From contig NZ_JAAALA010000024.1 of assembly GCF_009905535.1 (NCBI RefSeq), forward strand, positions 1 through 63,753: a stretch of DNA of 63,753 bases, written 5' to 3'. This document shows, piece after piece, positions 26,001 to 33,851 of the stretch. Both the position numbers and the translations under genes were made by a program. The stretch is from Caulobacter sp. SLTY (GTDB lineage Bacteria; Pseudomonadota; Alphaproteobacteria; Caulobacterales; Caulobacteraceae). Under the pieces are notes generated by a model, which was not told where the DNA came from, did not search any database, and worked only from the letters and a program-made list of their open reading frames with translations. Each line of letters starts with the position of its first letter. The stretch's first letter is position 1.

Positions 26001-27515
26001 ATGTCGCAGCTAGCGGATTTGGTGCGGGGCGTGATGCGGGTCGATCCCGCCGCGCCGGCCATGGAATACCAGGGCCGCTGGTGGACCTGGGGCGACATCG
26101 ACGCCCTTATCGAGAACATCGACCAGGCGCTGGCGGCCGCCGCCATCGGTCCGGGCGTGCGCGTCGGGGGCCTGCTGCGCAACCGGCCGCAGGTCGCCGC
26201 CCTTCTGCTCGGCGTGGTCACCGGCGAGCGGTGCGTGGTCACCCTCAACCCCAGCCTGCCTGACGATCGGCTGGCCTCCGACATCCTCGGCCTGAGGCCG
26301 CCGGTGGTCATCGGCATGGCCGAGGACTGGGCGCGGCCGGCCCTGGTCGAGGCCGTCCGCCAGATCGGCGCCGTGGCGCTTCGGTTGCCGGCGGAACCCG
26401 GCGGCGCGGTCACGGTCGTCGACGGCCTGTCGGCCGCCGTCGGCGTGGATCTCAACTGGAACGCGCCGGGCATCGGCGTGGAGATGCTGACCAGCGGCAC
26501 AACCGGCGCGCCCAAGCGCGTGCCCTTGAAGGCCCGCACCCTGGAACAGGCGGTGATCGACGCCGGCGTCTACGACAACCGCAAGCCCGGCGATCCGCCG
26601 CGCCTGCGCGGCGGGGTGCAGATTCTAAACGCGCCCTTCGCCCACATCGGCGGGGTGTTCGGCCTGTTCAACTGCATCGCCGGTGGTCGCAGTTCCTGCC
26701 TGCTGGACAAGTTCTCGGTGACGGAGTGGGTCGACGCCGTGCGCCGCCACCGGCCGAAGGTGGCCGGAGCGCCGCCCTCGGCCCTGCGCATGATCCTCGA
26801 CGCCGATGTGACCAAGGAGGACGTCGCCAGCCTGGTCGCCTTCCGCACCGGCACCGCGCCGTTGGACCCGGACCTGGCCGATGCCTTCTATGAGAAGTTC
26901 GGCATCCCGGTGCTGCAGAACTACGGCGCCACCGAGTTCGCCGGCGGCGTGGCCGGTTGGACGATCGGCGACTTCCACAAGCACCACAAGGATAAGCGCG
27001 GCGCCGTGGGGCGGATGAATCCCGGCTGCGAGGCCCGCATTGTCGATCCGGAATCGGGCGCGGTTCAGCCCTTCGGGACCGAGGGCTTGCTTGAACTGAG
27101 GGCCGGCCACCTGGGCGACGGCGCCAGCTGGATGCGGACGACGGATCTGGCCGTTCTGGACGCCGACAACTTCCTCTGGATCAACGGCCGTTTCGACAAC
27201 GCCATCATCCGGGGCGGTTTCAAGATTTTTCCCGACGACGTGGTGCGCGCCATGGAGCAGCACCCGGCGATCCGCGAGGCGGCCGTGGTGGCCCTGCCGG
27301 ACCCGCGCCTCGGCCAGGTCCCGGCCGCCGCCTACATCGCCAAGAGCGGCGCCGGCCTGCCCAGCGAGGAGGAGCTGCGCGCGTTCCTGAAGGAGCGGCT
27401 GCTCCCCTACCAGGTGCCGGTGACCATCCTGGTTGTCGACGAGATGCCCCGCACGCCTTCGCTGAAGGTCAGCCAACCCGATCTGAAGAAGCTGTTTCTG
27501 AACAAGGCCGCCTGA
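26001..27515 (+). CDS. Class I adenylate-forming enzyme (acyl- or aryl-CoA ligase)
   Basis: 504 aa. Core motifs: phosphate loop MLTSGTTGAPKRVPLK, LNAPFAHIGGVFG, NYGATEFAGGVAGW, adenine site TTDLAVLDADNFLWINGRFD, hinge IIRGGFKIFPDDV and the catalytic lysine in PRTPSLKVSQPDL. It activates a carboxylic acid with ATP and CoA. The first gene of a run ligase, MaoC-like, crotonase, SDR with gaps of 30, 3 and 7 bases, which together look like a beta-oxidation-type sequence for one substrate. Motif copy E lies in front. Confidence 0.9.
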   Translation: MSQLADLVRGVMRVDPAAPAMEYQGRWWTWGDIDALIENIDQALAAAAIGPGVRVGGLLRNRPQVAALLLGVVTGERCVVTLNPSLPDDRLASDILGLRPPVVIGMAEDWARPALVEAVRQIGAVALRLPAEPGGAVTVVDGLSAAVGVDLNWNAPGIGVEMLTSGTTGAPKRVPLKARTLEQAVIDAGVYDNRKPGDPPRLRGGVQILNAPFAHIGGVFGLFNCIAGGRSSCLLDKFSVTEWVDAVRRHRPKVAGAPPSALRMILDADVTKEDVASLVAFRTGTAPLDPDLADAFYEKFGIPVLQNYGATEFAGGVAGWTIGDFHKHHKDKRGAVGRMNPGCEARIVDPESGAVQPFGTEGLLELRAGHLGDGASWMRTTDLAVLDADNFLWINGRFDNAIIRGGFKIFPDDVVRAMEQHPAIREAAVVALPDPRLGQVPAAAYIAKSGAGLPSEEELRAFLKERLLPYQVPVTILVVDEMPRTPSLKVSQPDLKKLFLNKAA

Positions 27516-27545
27516 GCCTGCCCCATTAGGACAAGGACGAAAGAG

Positions 27546-28817
27546 ATGACCGATACTGTGGCCGAGAAGAAGCCCAAGCGCGAATACGGCGTGCTGACCG
27601 ACGAGGGGATCGCCGAACTGCGCCTTCGCGTCGGCGTGCAGCACAAGAAGCCGACCCCGCCGCACAACTACGAGGTCACCTGGGACGGCACGCGCCACTT
27701 CGCCTTCGGCTATGGCGACGAGAACCCTCTGTGGTGCGATCCTGAATACGGCAAGACCACCCGCTGGGGCGGCCTGATCGCCCCGCCGAACTTCCTCTAC
27801 ACCATGGGCGAGCCGGACGCTCCGAAGCTGACTCCGGAAGAGGCGGCGGCCCAGAAGGCGCTGCTGAAGGGCGATCCGCTGGTCGGCCTCGGCTCCTACC
27901 AGGCGGTGATGGAGTTCGAGTGGTGGCGCCCGCTGAAGCTGGGCGATCGGCTGCGCCAGCGCGCCGCCCTGATCGGGGTGCAGGTCAACAGCAACAGCAA
28001 GTTCTCCGGCCGCACGGTCTCGGAAGTCCAGGGCTATGTTTACCAGAACCAGAACGACGAGCTGGTCGCCATCCAGCGCGGCACCTGGATGCGCGCCGAA
28101 CGCCACGCCTCGGCTGAGCGCAAGAAGGAGTACGACCTCCCCGAGCCCTACACCGACGAGTATCTCAGGAAGATCGACGCCGCCTATGAGGCCGAGACCA
28201 TCCGCGGCGCCGACACCCTCTACTTCGAAGACGTCAACGAGGGCGACGAAGTCCCGACCATCGTCCGCGGCCCGATGCGTACGTCAGACCTGGTCATCTG
28301 GCACATCGGCTGGGGCATGCAGCTCACGCCTCCCGGCGCCTTCCGCCTGAGCTACAAGATCCGCAAGAAGGTCCCGGGGATGTACACCCCCAACGACCTG
28401 AACGTCCCCGACACCGTCCAGCGCCTGCACTGGGACAAGGCCTGGGCCAACAACCTTGGCATCCCGCTGCCCTACGACTACGGCGGCCTGCGCGAGACCT
28501 TCCTGACCAACATTGTCACCAACTGGATGGGGGACGACGGCTGGCTGTGGAAGATGAGCTGCCAGCACCGCAAGTTCGTCTACACGGGCGACACCTACTG
28601 GATGAAGGGCAAGGTCGTGGCCAAGAAGCAGGTCGACGGCCGCAACGAGGTCCATCTCGACATCTGGGTCGAGAACCAGCACGGCACCATCGTTAGCCCC
28701 GGCAACGCCGTGGTCCTGCTGCCTACCCGTGACGCCCCGGTCGAGCTGCCGAAGCCCGCCGAGGAGGACATCGACAAGATGTACGCCCATGAGGTCTCGC
28801 GCTACCGGCAGGACTGA
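27546..28817 (+). CDS. MaoC-like / FAS1-type dehydratase-domain protein
   Basis: 423 aa, two hot-dog domains joined in one chain. The N-terminal half has FAFGYGDENPLWCDPEYG then GGLIAPPNFL, the hydratase-2 pattern; in it the usual NPxH histidine is Trp (NPLW). The C-terminal half has IWHIGWGMQ, QRLHWDKAWANNLGI and FLTNIVTNWMGDDGW. Two-domain proteins of this type accompany acyl-CoA degradation clusters for bulky substrates. The replaced residue means hydratase activity should not be assumed. Confidence 0.8.
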   Translation: MTDTVAEKKPKREYGVLTDEGIAELRLRVGVQHKKPTPPHNYEVTWDGTRHFAFGYGDENPLWCDPEYGKTTRWGGLIAPPNFLYTMGEPDAPKLTPEEAAAQKALLKGDPLVGLGSYQAVMEFEWWRPLKLGDRLRQRAALIGVQVNSNSKFSGRTVSEVQGYVYQNQNDELVAIQRGTWMRAERHASAERKKEYDLPEPYTDEYLRKIDAAYEAETIRGADTLYFEDVNEGDEVPTIVRGPMRTSDLVIWHIGWGMQLTPPGAFRLSYKIRKKVPGMYTPNDLNVPDTVQRLHWDKAWANNLGIPLPYDYGGLRETFLTNIVTNWMGDDGWLWKMSCQHRKFVYTGDTYWMKGKVVAKKQVDGRNEVHLDIWVENQHGTIVSPGNAVVLLPTRDAPVELPKPAEEDIDKMYAHEVSRYRQD

Positions 28818-28820
28818 TCC

Positions 28821-29594
28821 GTGGCCTACGAAACCATCCGCTGCGAGCAGCGCGGCAAGGTCGCGCTGATCACCTACGACCGCCAGGAGCGGCGCAACGC
28901 CTGGAACGTCCCGATGTACCGCGAAATCGTCGCGGCCATCGAGGCGGCCAATGCGGATGACGGCGTCGGCGCCATCGTGATTACCAACGATGGCCCGGTG
29001 TTCTGCTCGGGCGTCGACTTCAAGGCGCCGCCGGAAGAGAAGGATCCGGTCACCGGCGTTCGCCCCAACGTGGCCACCCTGTCGATGGCGCCGGACGACA
29101 GCTGGATCCACCTGATCCAGCGTTCCAAGCCGGTGATCTGCGCTATCAACGGCGCGGCCATCGGGGCGGGGATCACTCAGATCCTGGCCGCCGACATCCG
29201 GGTGGGCTCGAGGAGTTCGACCTACGCCTTCCCCTTCACTTCCCTTGGCCTGATGCCGGAGATCGGGGCCACCGCCCTGTTGCCGCAGCTGATCGGCCTT
29301 GGGCGAGCGCTGGACCTCTGCATGACCGCCGGCAAGGTTGATGCGGACGAGGCCTTGCGCATCGGGCTGATTACCCGGGTATTCGAGGACGCCGTCCTGG
29401 TCGACGAGGCGGTGGCCCTGGCTGAAAGGCTGGCGGGCTTTCCGGCTTTCACGCTGAAGAAGACCAAGGACCTGATCTACGCCAACGCCGTCGAGGACGA
29501 CATCAACGCCTACCTCGGCCGCGAGACCGAGGCGTTCGTGGAGCTGTATCGCGTCAACAAGGCCGCGCGCGCCGCGATGGCCGACAAGGTTTAG
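28821..29594 (+). CDS. Enoyl-CoA hydratase/isomerase (crotonase) family protein
   Basis: 257 aa from a GTG (28821) three bases after the MaoC-like stop. VALITYDRQERRNAWNVPMY, ITNDGPVFCSGVDFKAPP and INGAAIGAGITQILAADIRV form the crotonase core, followed by FPFTSLGLMPEIGATALLPQ with one glutamate retained at MPEIG. A C-terminal ETEAFVELYR helix is typical. Third crotonase of the region; probably the hydration or isomerisation step paired with the SDR that follows. Confidence 0.9.
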   Translation: MAYETIRCEQRGKVALITYDRQERRNAWNVPMYREIVAAIEAANADDGVGAIVITNDGPVFCSGVDFKAPPEEKDPVTGVRPNVATLSMAPDDSWIHLIQRSKPVICAINGAAIGAGITQILAADIRVGSRSSTYAFPFTSLGLMPEIGATALLPQLIGLGRALDLCMTAGKVDADEALRIGLITRVFEDAVLVDEAVALAERLAGFPAFTLKKTKDLIYANAVEDDINAYLGRETEAFVELYRVNKAARAAMADKV

Positions 29595-29601
29595 CCGGCC
29601 C

Positions 29602-30354
29602 GTGACGCATCCGTTCGATCTGACCGGCAAGGTCGCCCTGGTCACCGGCGCGGCGCGGGGTCTCGGCCTGGAGATGGCGCGCTCGCTCGGCCAGGCCGGC
29701 GCGACGGTTTTCCTCAACGGCCGTGCCGCCGATCGGCTTGCGCCGGCGCTCGAGGTCCTGAAGACCGAGGGCATCGATGCCAGAGCCAGCGTCTTCGACG
29801 TGGCCGATGAACCCGCGGCGGCGGCGGCCATCGCGGGGTTCGAGCGGCTCGACATTCTCGTCAACAACGTCGGCCTGCGCCTGCGCGCACCGCTGCACGA
29901 GGTGACCACCGACGCCTTCCGCACCATGCTCGACGTCGACCTGGTCGCCGCCTTCGCCCTCTCGAAGCTGGCTGCCGAGATCATGAAGCGGCACGGCTAT
30001 GGCCGGATCATCATGGTTTCCTCGACCCAGGGCATCGCCGGCCGCAAGGGGGATGTCGCCTACATTACCGCCAAGGGCGGGATGATCGCCCTGACCCGAG
30101 CGCTCGCCGCTGAGTACGGCGCCGATGGGCTCACCTGCAACGCCATCGCCCCCGGCGGGTTCGCCACCGAGACCAACGCCCACCTGATGACCTCTGACGC
30201 CAGCCTGAAGATCGCCCGACGCCGCGCCATGCTGCAACGCTATGGCCGGCCCGAAGAGATCGGCGGGGCGGCGGTCTATCTGGCCTCGCCGGCCGCTTCC
30301 TACGTCACCGGCAGCGTGCTGGTCGTCGACGGCGGCTGGACCGCACAGCTCTAG
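29602..30354 (+). CDS. Short-chain dehydrogenase/reductase
   Basis: 250 aa classical SDR from a GTG at 29602. Cofactor motif TGAARGLG, the NNVG strand, catalytic Ser-Tyr-Lys as SSTQGIAGRKGDVAYITAKGG, then NAIAPGGFATE and the C-terminal VTGSVLVVDGGW. Most probably the NAD(P)-dependent 3-hydroxyacyl or alcohol dehydrogenase of the four-gene run. It ends in a CTAG overlap with the convergent LysR gene. Confidence 0.92.
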   Translation: MTHPFDLTGKVALVTGAARGLGLEMARSLGQAGATVFLNGRAADRLAPALEVLKTEGIDARASVFDVADEPAAAAAIAGFERLDILVNNVGLRLRAPLHEVTTDAFRTMLDVDLVAAFALSKLAAEIMKRHGYGRIIMVSSTQGIAGRKGDVAYITAKGGMIALTRALAAEYGADGLTCNAIAPGGFATETNAHLMTSDASLKIARRRAMLQRYGRPEEIGGAAVYLASPAASYVTGSVLVVDGGWTAQL

Positions 30355-31292
30355 CCCAACGGGGACTTCAGGCCAGGCTCGATGCTCTCGGCATAGAGGG
30401 CGGCGCCCAGCTTCACCAATTCATCGGCCAACCGGTTGCGGGGGGCCTGGGCGGCGCGCAGGACAGCCAGTTCAAGTGTCAGCGGGTTTCCTTCGATCGG
30501 CACCGAGACCATGTCGCCGTACGACTGCCGCGGCTCCGGCTCCACCGTCCATTTGAGGCAGCACCAACGCCTGGCGCGGGCCAGGTTTTCGATCGTGGTG
30601 CGATTGGGCTCGGGGGCTGGAAACAGCTCGGCTCCATTGGCGGTCAGGGCCGCGTAGGTCGAACGCAGGGCAACCGGATCCGATCGACCGGGAGAGCTGA
30701 CCACCACGCGTCGATCGACGGCCGCCAGCGGAACGCATTCCATCGCCGCGATCGGGTCTTCCCGGGGCGCCATCAGGGCCGCGTAGCGCAGGCAGATCGG
30801 GGTGGCCACCTGGATATCGCTTCCCTCCAGTCGCGAGGTCGAGAACGCCAGAACCGCGTCCAGCTCCCCGGCCGTCAGACGCCGCAGGACATCCTCGGCC
30901 GAGCCGTTGTGAATCTGCAGCTCCACCTCGGGCCAGGCATGCATGAAGCGGTCGATGAGTTCGGTGCGCTCCGGGTACTCGTTGACGAAATCCACGGCGC
31001 CGATGCGCAGCGATTCGCGACGACCGGACCGCATCTCCGCCGCCAGCCGCTGGGCGGCGTCGTTGGCCCTGGCCAGGGCCTGGGCATAGGGGAGGAAGGC
31101 CAGGCCATCCGCAGTCAGTTCGGTATGGCGCGAGGTGCGGACCAGCAACCGGCGCTTGAGCCGCTCCTCCAGCCGGCGGATCTGTTCCGAAACCCAGGGC
31201 TGGGCGACCCCCAGCCGCTCGGCGGCGCGGGTGAAACTCATCTCCTCCGCCACGGCCGCGAACGTCAAAGCCAGCCTGGGGTCGAACACCAT
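30351..31292 (-). CDS. LysR-family transcriptional regulator
   Basis: 313 aa from the ATG at 31292, which has GGAAGG in front; a GTG at 31316 would add eight residues. The N-terminal winged helix reads LALTFAAVAEEMSFTRAAER, LGVAQPWVSEQIRRLEERLK and RLLVRTSRHTELT. The rest is the LysR effector-binding domain, beginning near SLRIGAVDFVNEYPERTELI. It is divergent from the TonB-dependent receptor and shares a 250-bp promoter region with it, so it probably regulates that transport gene. Motif copy F is in the same gap. Confidence 0.93.
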   Translation of the reverse strand: MVFDPRLALTFAAVAEEMSFTRAAERLGVAQPWVSEQIRRLEERLKRRLLVRTSRHTELTADGLAFLPYAQALARANDAAQRLAAEMRSGRRESLRIGAVDFVNEYPERTELIDRFMHAWPEVELQIHNGSAEDVLRRLTAGELDAVLAFSTSRLEGSDIQVATPICLRYAALMAPREDPIAAMECVPLAAVDRRVVVSSPGRSDPVALRSTYAALTANGAELFPAPEPNRTTIENLARARRWCCLKWTVEPEPRQSYGDMVSVPIEGNPLTLELAVLRAAQAPRNRLADELVKLGAALYAESIEPGLKSPLG

Positions 31293-31365
31293 GCCGTCGC
31301 CTTCCACAGGTTGCACCTATTGGCAGGGCCAATACTTACGCCCCATTCATGGGATTTGGAAATGG

Positions 31366-31388
31366 TTTTATTAGTTATATATATTTGC
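31366..31388 (-). promoter_or_regulatory. AT-rich operator-like motif (copy F), LysR/TonB-receptor divergent promoter
   Basis: On the minus strand this reads GCAAATATATA then TAACTAATAAAA, 10 of 12 matches to the shared core. The site is 74 bases from the LysR start and 155 bases from the receptor start. The poorest of the six copies in its outer half. Confidence 0.45.
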
Positions 31389-31542
31389 AAAACCCATTGG
31401 CTTCGATCAGGGTGCTGCCATCAACAAGAAGGGCATCGGCCCTCCAGGGAAACCGCCAGGAAGTTCAAAGCGGGCGCTTTGCCCGACGCCCTCCTTGCGC
31501 CCTGGATGCAGGCCAAGCCCCTGTCCTAAGGGAGGGAAGACT

Positions 31543-33780
31543 ATGCTGATCCGCACCCACGTCCGTTCGCGCCGGACCGCTATCCTGCTGGCTTCAACCG
31601 CCTGCGCCCTGGCGCTGCCCGGCCTCGCCTTCGCCCAGGATAACGCCCCCGCCGAAGAGACTGCGGTCGATGAGGTCATCGTGACCACCCAGCGCCGTGA
31701 GGAACGGCTGCAGGACGTGCCCGCCGCGGTCAACGCCTTCACCGAGGACCAGCTCGAGAAGCTGGGCATCGACGGCTCCAAGGAGCTGGGCCAGATCACC
31801 CCCGGCCTCAACTTCACCCAGTCGGTGTTCTCGCCCCAGCCGACCATTCGCGGCATCGGCGTGCGCGGCGTCGGCGCCGGCGATGAGAGCGTGGTGCCGA
31901 TCTATATCGACGGGGTCTACCAGTCGTTCATCGGCGCCGCCGACATGCAGTTCAACAACATCCAGCGCATCGAAGTGGTGAAGGGGCCGCAGGGCGCCCT
32001 GCTGGGCCGCAACGCCACCGGCGGCGCGATCAACGTTATCACCAAGACCCCCGGCCCCGGTTTCGAGGGCAAGATGGGCGTCTCCTACGGCAGCTTCAAC
32101 GAGGTGATCGGCAAGGCCTACATCGCCGGCGGCACGGACAACATCGCCGCCGACCTGGCCCTCTTCGGCCGCCGCGACGACGGCTACATCGAGGACGACC
32201 TGCGCAACGACACCTACGGCTACTCCAACGGCTTCTCGGCCCGCAGCAAGGTGGTCTGGACGCCGAACGACAATACCGAGCTGCGCCTTGCGGTCGGCTA
32301 TTCCAACTATTCGGACGTCACCGGCGAGGCCTACCGCCTGCCCAACGGCAACAGCATCGGCGCCCGTGTGCCCGGCAACACCGTCGAAACGCGCGACTAC
32401 AAGTCGGCTCTGTCCTACCGCCCGTACAACAAGCTGCGGATCGCCAACGCCTCGCTGACGGGGGTGTTCGAGTTCGAGCCCTTCACGGTCACGGCCATCG
32501 CCGGGATGGCCAACAACAAGCTGCGCATCAAGGCCGACTCCGACGGCACGCCGCTCGAAATCGCCACCCTGACCTACATCCAGGTCTCGGCGAACGAGTA
32601 CTACGAGACCTACGCCACCTCGAACGGCGACGGACCCTTCAGCTGGATCGTCGGCGCGGTCTACTACCACGACATCTCGGGCATGAGCCCCTATAGCACC
32701 ACCTACAGCCGCTCGGTCTCCACCGCCGGTGTCGTCGGCGCCCAGTCGGTCAGCCGCACCCGGCCCCGGATCGAGACCAACGCCATTGCCGTCTATGGCC
32801 AGGGCACGCTGGAACTCGGCGACCAATGGAAGATCACCCTCGGTGGACGCTACAGCACCGAGAACAAGGATTATCAAAGCCGGGTGGGGGTAACGACCTT
32901 CACCTACCTGAAGGGCTCCAAGACGTTCGAAAATTTCAGCCCCACGCTGACGATCCAATACTCGCCCAGCGACCGCTACAATCTCTACTTCAAGGCCGGC
33001 TCGGCGTTCAAAAGCGGCATCTTCAACGCCAGCGCCAGCAATGCGGCCGCTGCCGTGCCGGTCGATCCGGAAGAGGTCACCCAGTACGAGTTGGGCATGA
33101 AGTCGGACCCGACGAGCTGGCTGCGCCTGAACCTGTCGGCCTACTACACCGACTACAATGGTCTGCAGTCCAATGTCCGCGACCCGGTCACCCTGTCGTC
33201 CCTGCTCCAGAACGCCGGCGGCGCGACCATCTACGGGATCGAGGGCGAGGCCTTCATCCGGGCCAGCGACAACTTCAACATCCGGCTGGGCGCCGCCTGG
33301 CTGCACGGCGAGTATGAGGATTTCGGCGCCGCGCTGGTCAGCATCCCCCAGACCACCACCAACCCGCCCGCGGCCACGCCCTGCATGCTCGGGACCGGTC
33401 CGGCCATCGGTGGCAACCGCTCGGTGTTCTGTGATGTCACCGGCAACGACATCATCCGCACGCCCTTCCTGACTGCCAATATCGGGGGCGACTACACCAT
33501 CCCGCTGGGCGGCATGGGCGACCTCGTGCTCAGCGGCAACGCCTACTACAAAGGCAAGTCCTACTGGGACACGCTGAACTATTTCGAGGAGCCGGCGGTG
33601 TGGCTGTTCAACGCCGACCTGACCTGGAACCTGCCGGGCGACCGCTTCGCCCTGACCCTGTGGGGTGAGAACCTGTCGGACGAGGTCTACAGCCTGACCC
33701 GGGTCATCTCCGCCACCGCCGAGACCCAGGTCCTGGCCAAGCCGCGCACGGTGGGCATCGAACTGACCTACAACTGGTAA
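31543..33780 (+). CDS. TonB-dependent outer-membrane receptor
   Basis: 745 aa from the ATG at 31543 with GGGAGGGAAG upstream. Signal peptide ending LPGLAFAQ; TonB-box-like VDEVIVTTQRREERLQDVP; plug domain with VVKGPQGALLGRNATGGAIN; then a 22-strand barrel ending in an aromatic residue (GIELTYNW). The family imports large or scarce substrates across the outer membrane using TonB energy. In Caulobacterales these receptors of the FecA/CirA-like 'RERLQDVP' type often serve aromatic or terpenoid substrates rather than iron. The neighbouring CoA ligase and MFS genes support that. Confidence 0.95.
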   Translation: MLIRTHVRSRRTAILLASTACALALPGLAFAQDNAPAEETAVDEVIVTTQRREERLQDVPAAVNAFTEDQLEKLGIDGSKELGQITPGLNFTQSVFSPQPTIRGIGVRGVGAGDESVVPIYIDGVYQSFIGAADMQFNNIQRIEVVKGPQGALLGRNATGGAINVITKTPGPGFEGKMGVSYGSFNEVIGKAYIAGGTDNIAADLALFGRRDDGYIEDDLRNDTYGYSNGFSARSKVVWTPNDNTELRLAVGYSNYSDVTGEAYRLPNGNSIGARVPGNTVETRDYKSALSYRPYNKLRIANASLTGVFEFEPFTVTAIAGMANNKLRIKADSDGTPLEIATLTYIQVSANEYYETYATSNGDGPFSWIVGAVYYHDISGMSPYSTTYSRSVSTAGVVGAQSVSRTRPRIETNAIAVYGQGTLELGDQWKITLGGRYSTENKDYQSRVGVTTFTYLKGSKTFENFSPTLTIQYSPSDRYNLYFKAGSAFKSGIFNASASNAAAAVPVDPEEVTQYELGMKSDPTSWLRLNLSAYYTDYNGLQSNVRDPVTLSSLLQNAGGATIYGIEGEAFIRASDNFNIRLGAAWLHGEYEDFGAALVSIPQTTTNPPAATPCMLGTGPAIGGNRSVFCDVTGNDIIRTPFLTANIGGDYTIPLGGMGDLVLSGNAYYKGKSYWDTLNYFEEPAVWLFNADLTWNLPGDRFALTLWGENLSDEVYSLTRVISATAETQVLAKPRTVGIELTYNW

Positions 33781-33795
33781 ACTCCTCCCCCTGTT

Positions 33796-33828
33796 GGCGC
33801 GGCGAATCCATACCTGGACCGCCGCGCC
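33796..33828 (+). terminator. Hairpin after the TonB-receptor gene
   Basis: GGCGCGGCG and CGCCGCGCC form a perfect nine-pair stem around a 15-base loop, 15 bases after the receptor stop, followed by GGCTCTTTGCTT with only a short T run. It may reduce read-through into the CoA ligase gene, or protect the receptor message. No promoter-like AT-rich motif is seen before the ligase, so some read-through is expected. Confidence 0.45.
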
Positions 33829-33851
33829 GGCTCTTTGCTTCAAGTGCGTGG

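Noticed and set aside
33796..33828. The hairpin after the TonB receptor as a riboswitch
   Set aside because: Too small and simple, with no conserved core recognised; kept only as a possible weak terminator.
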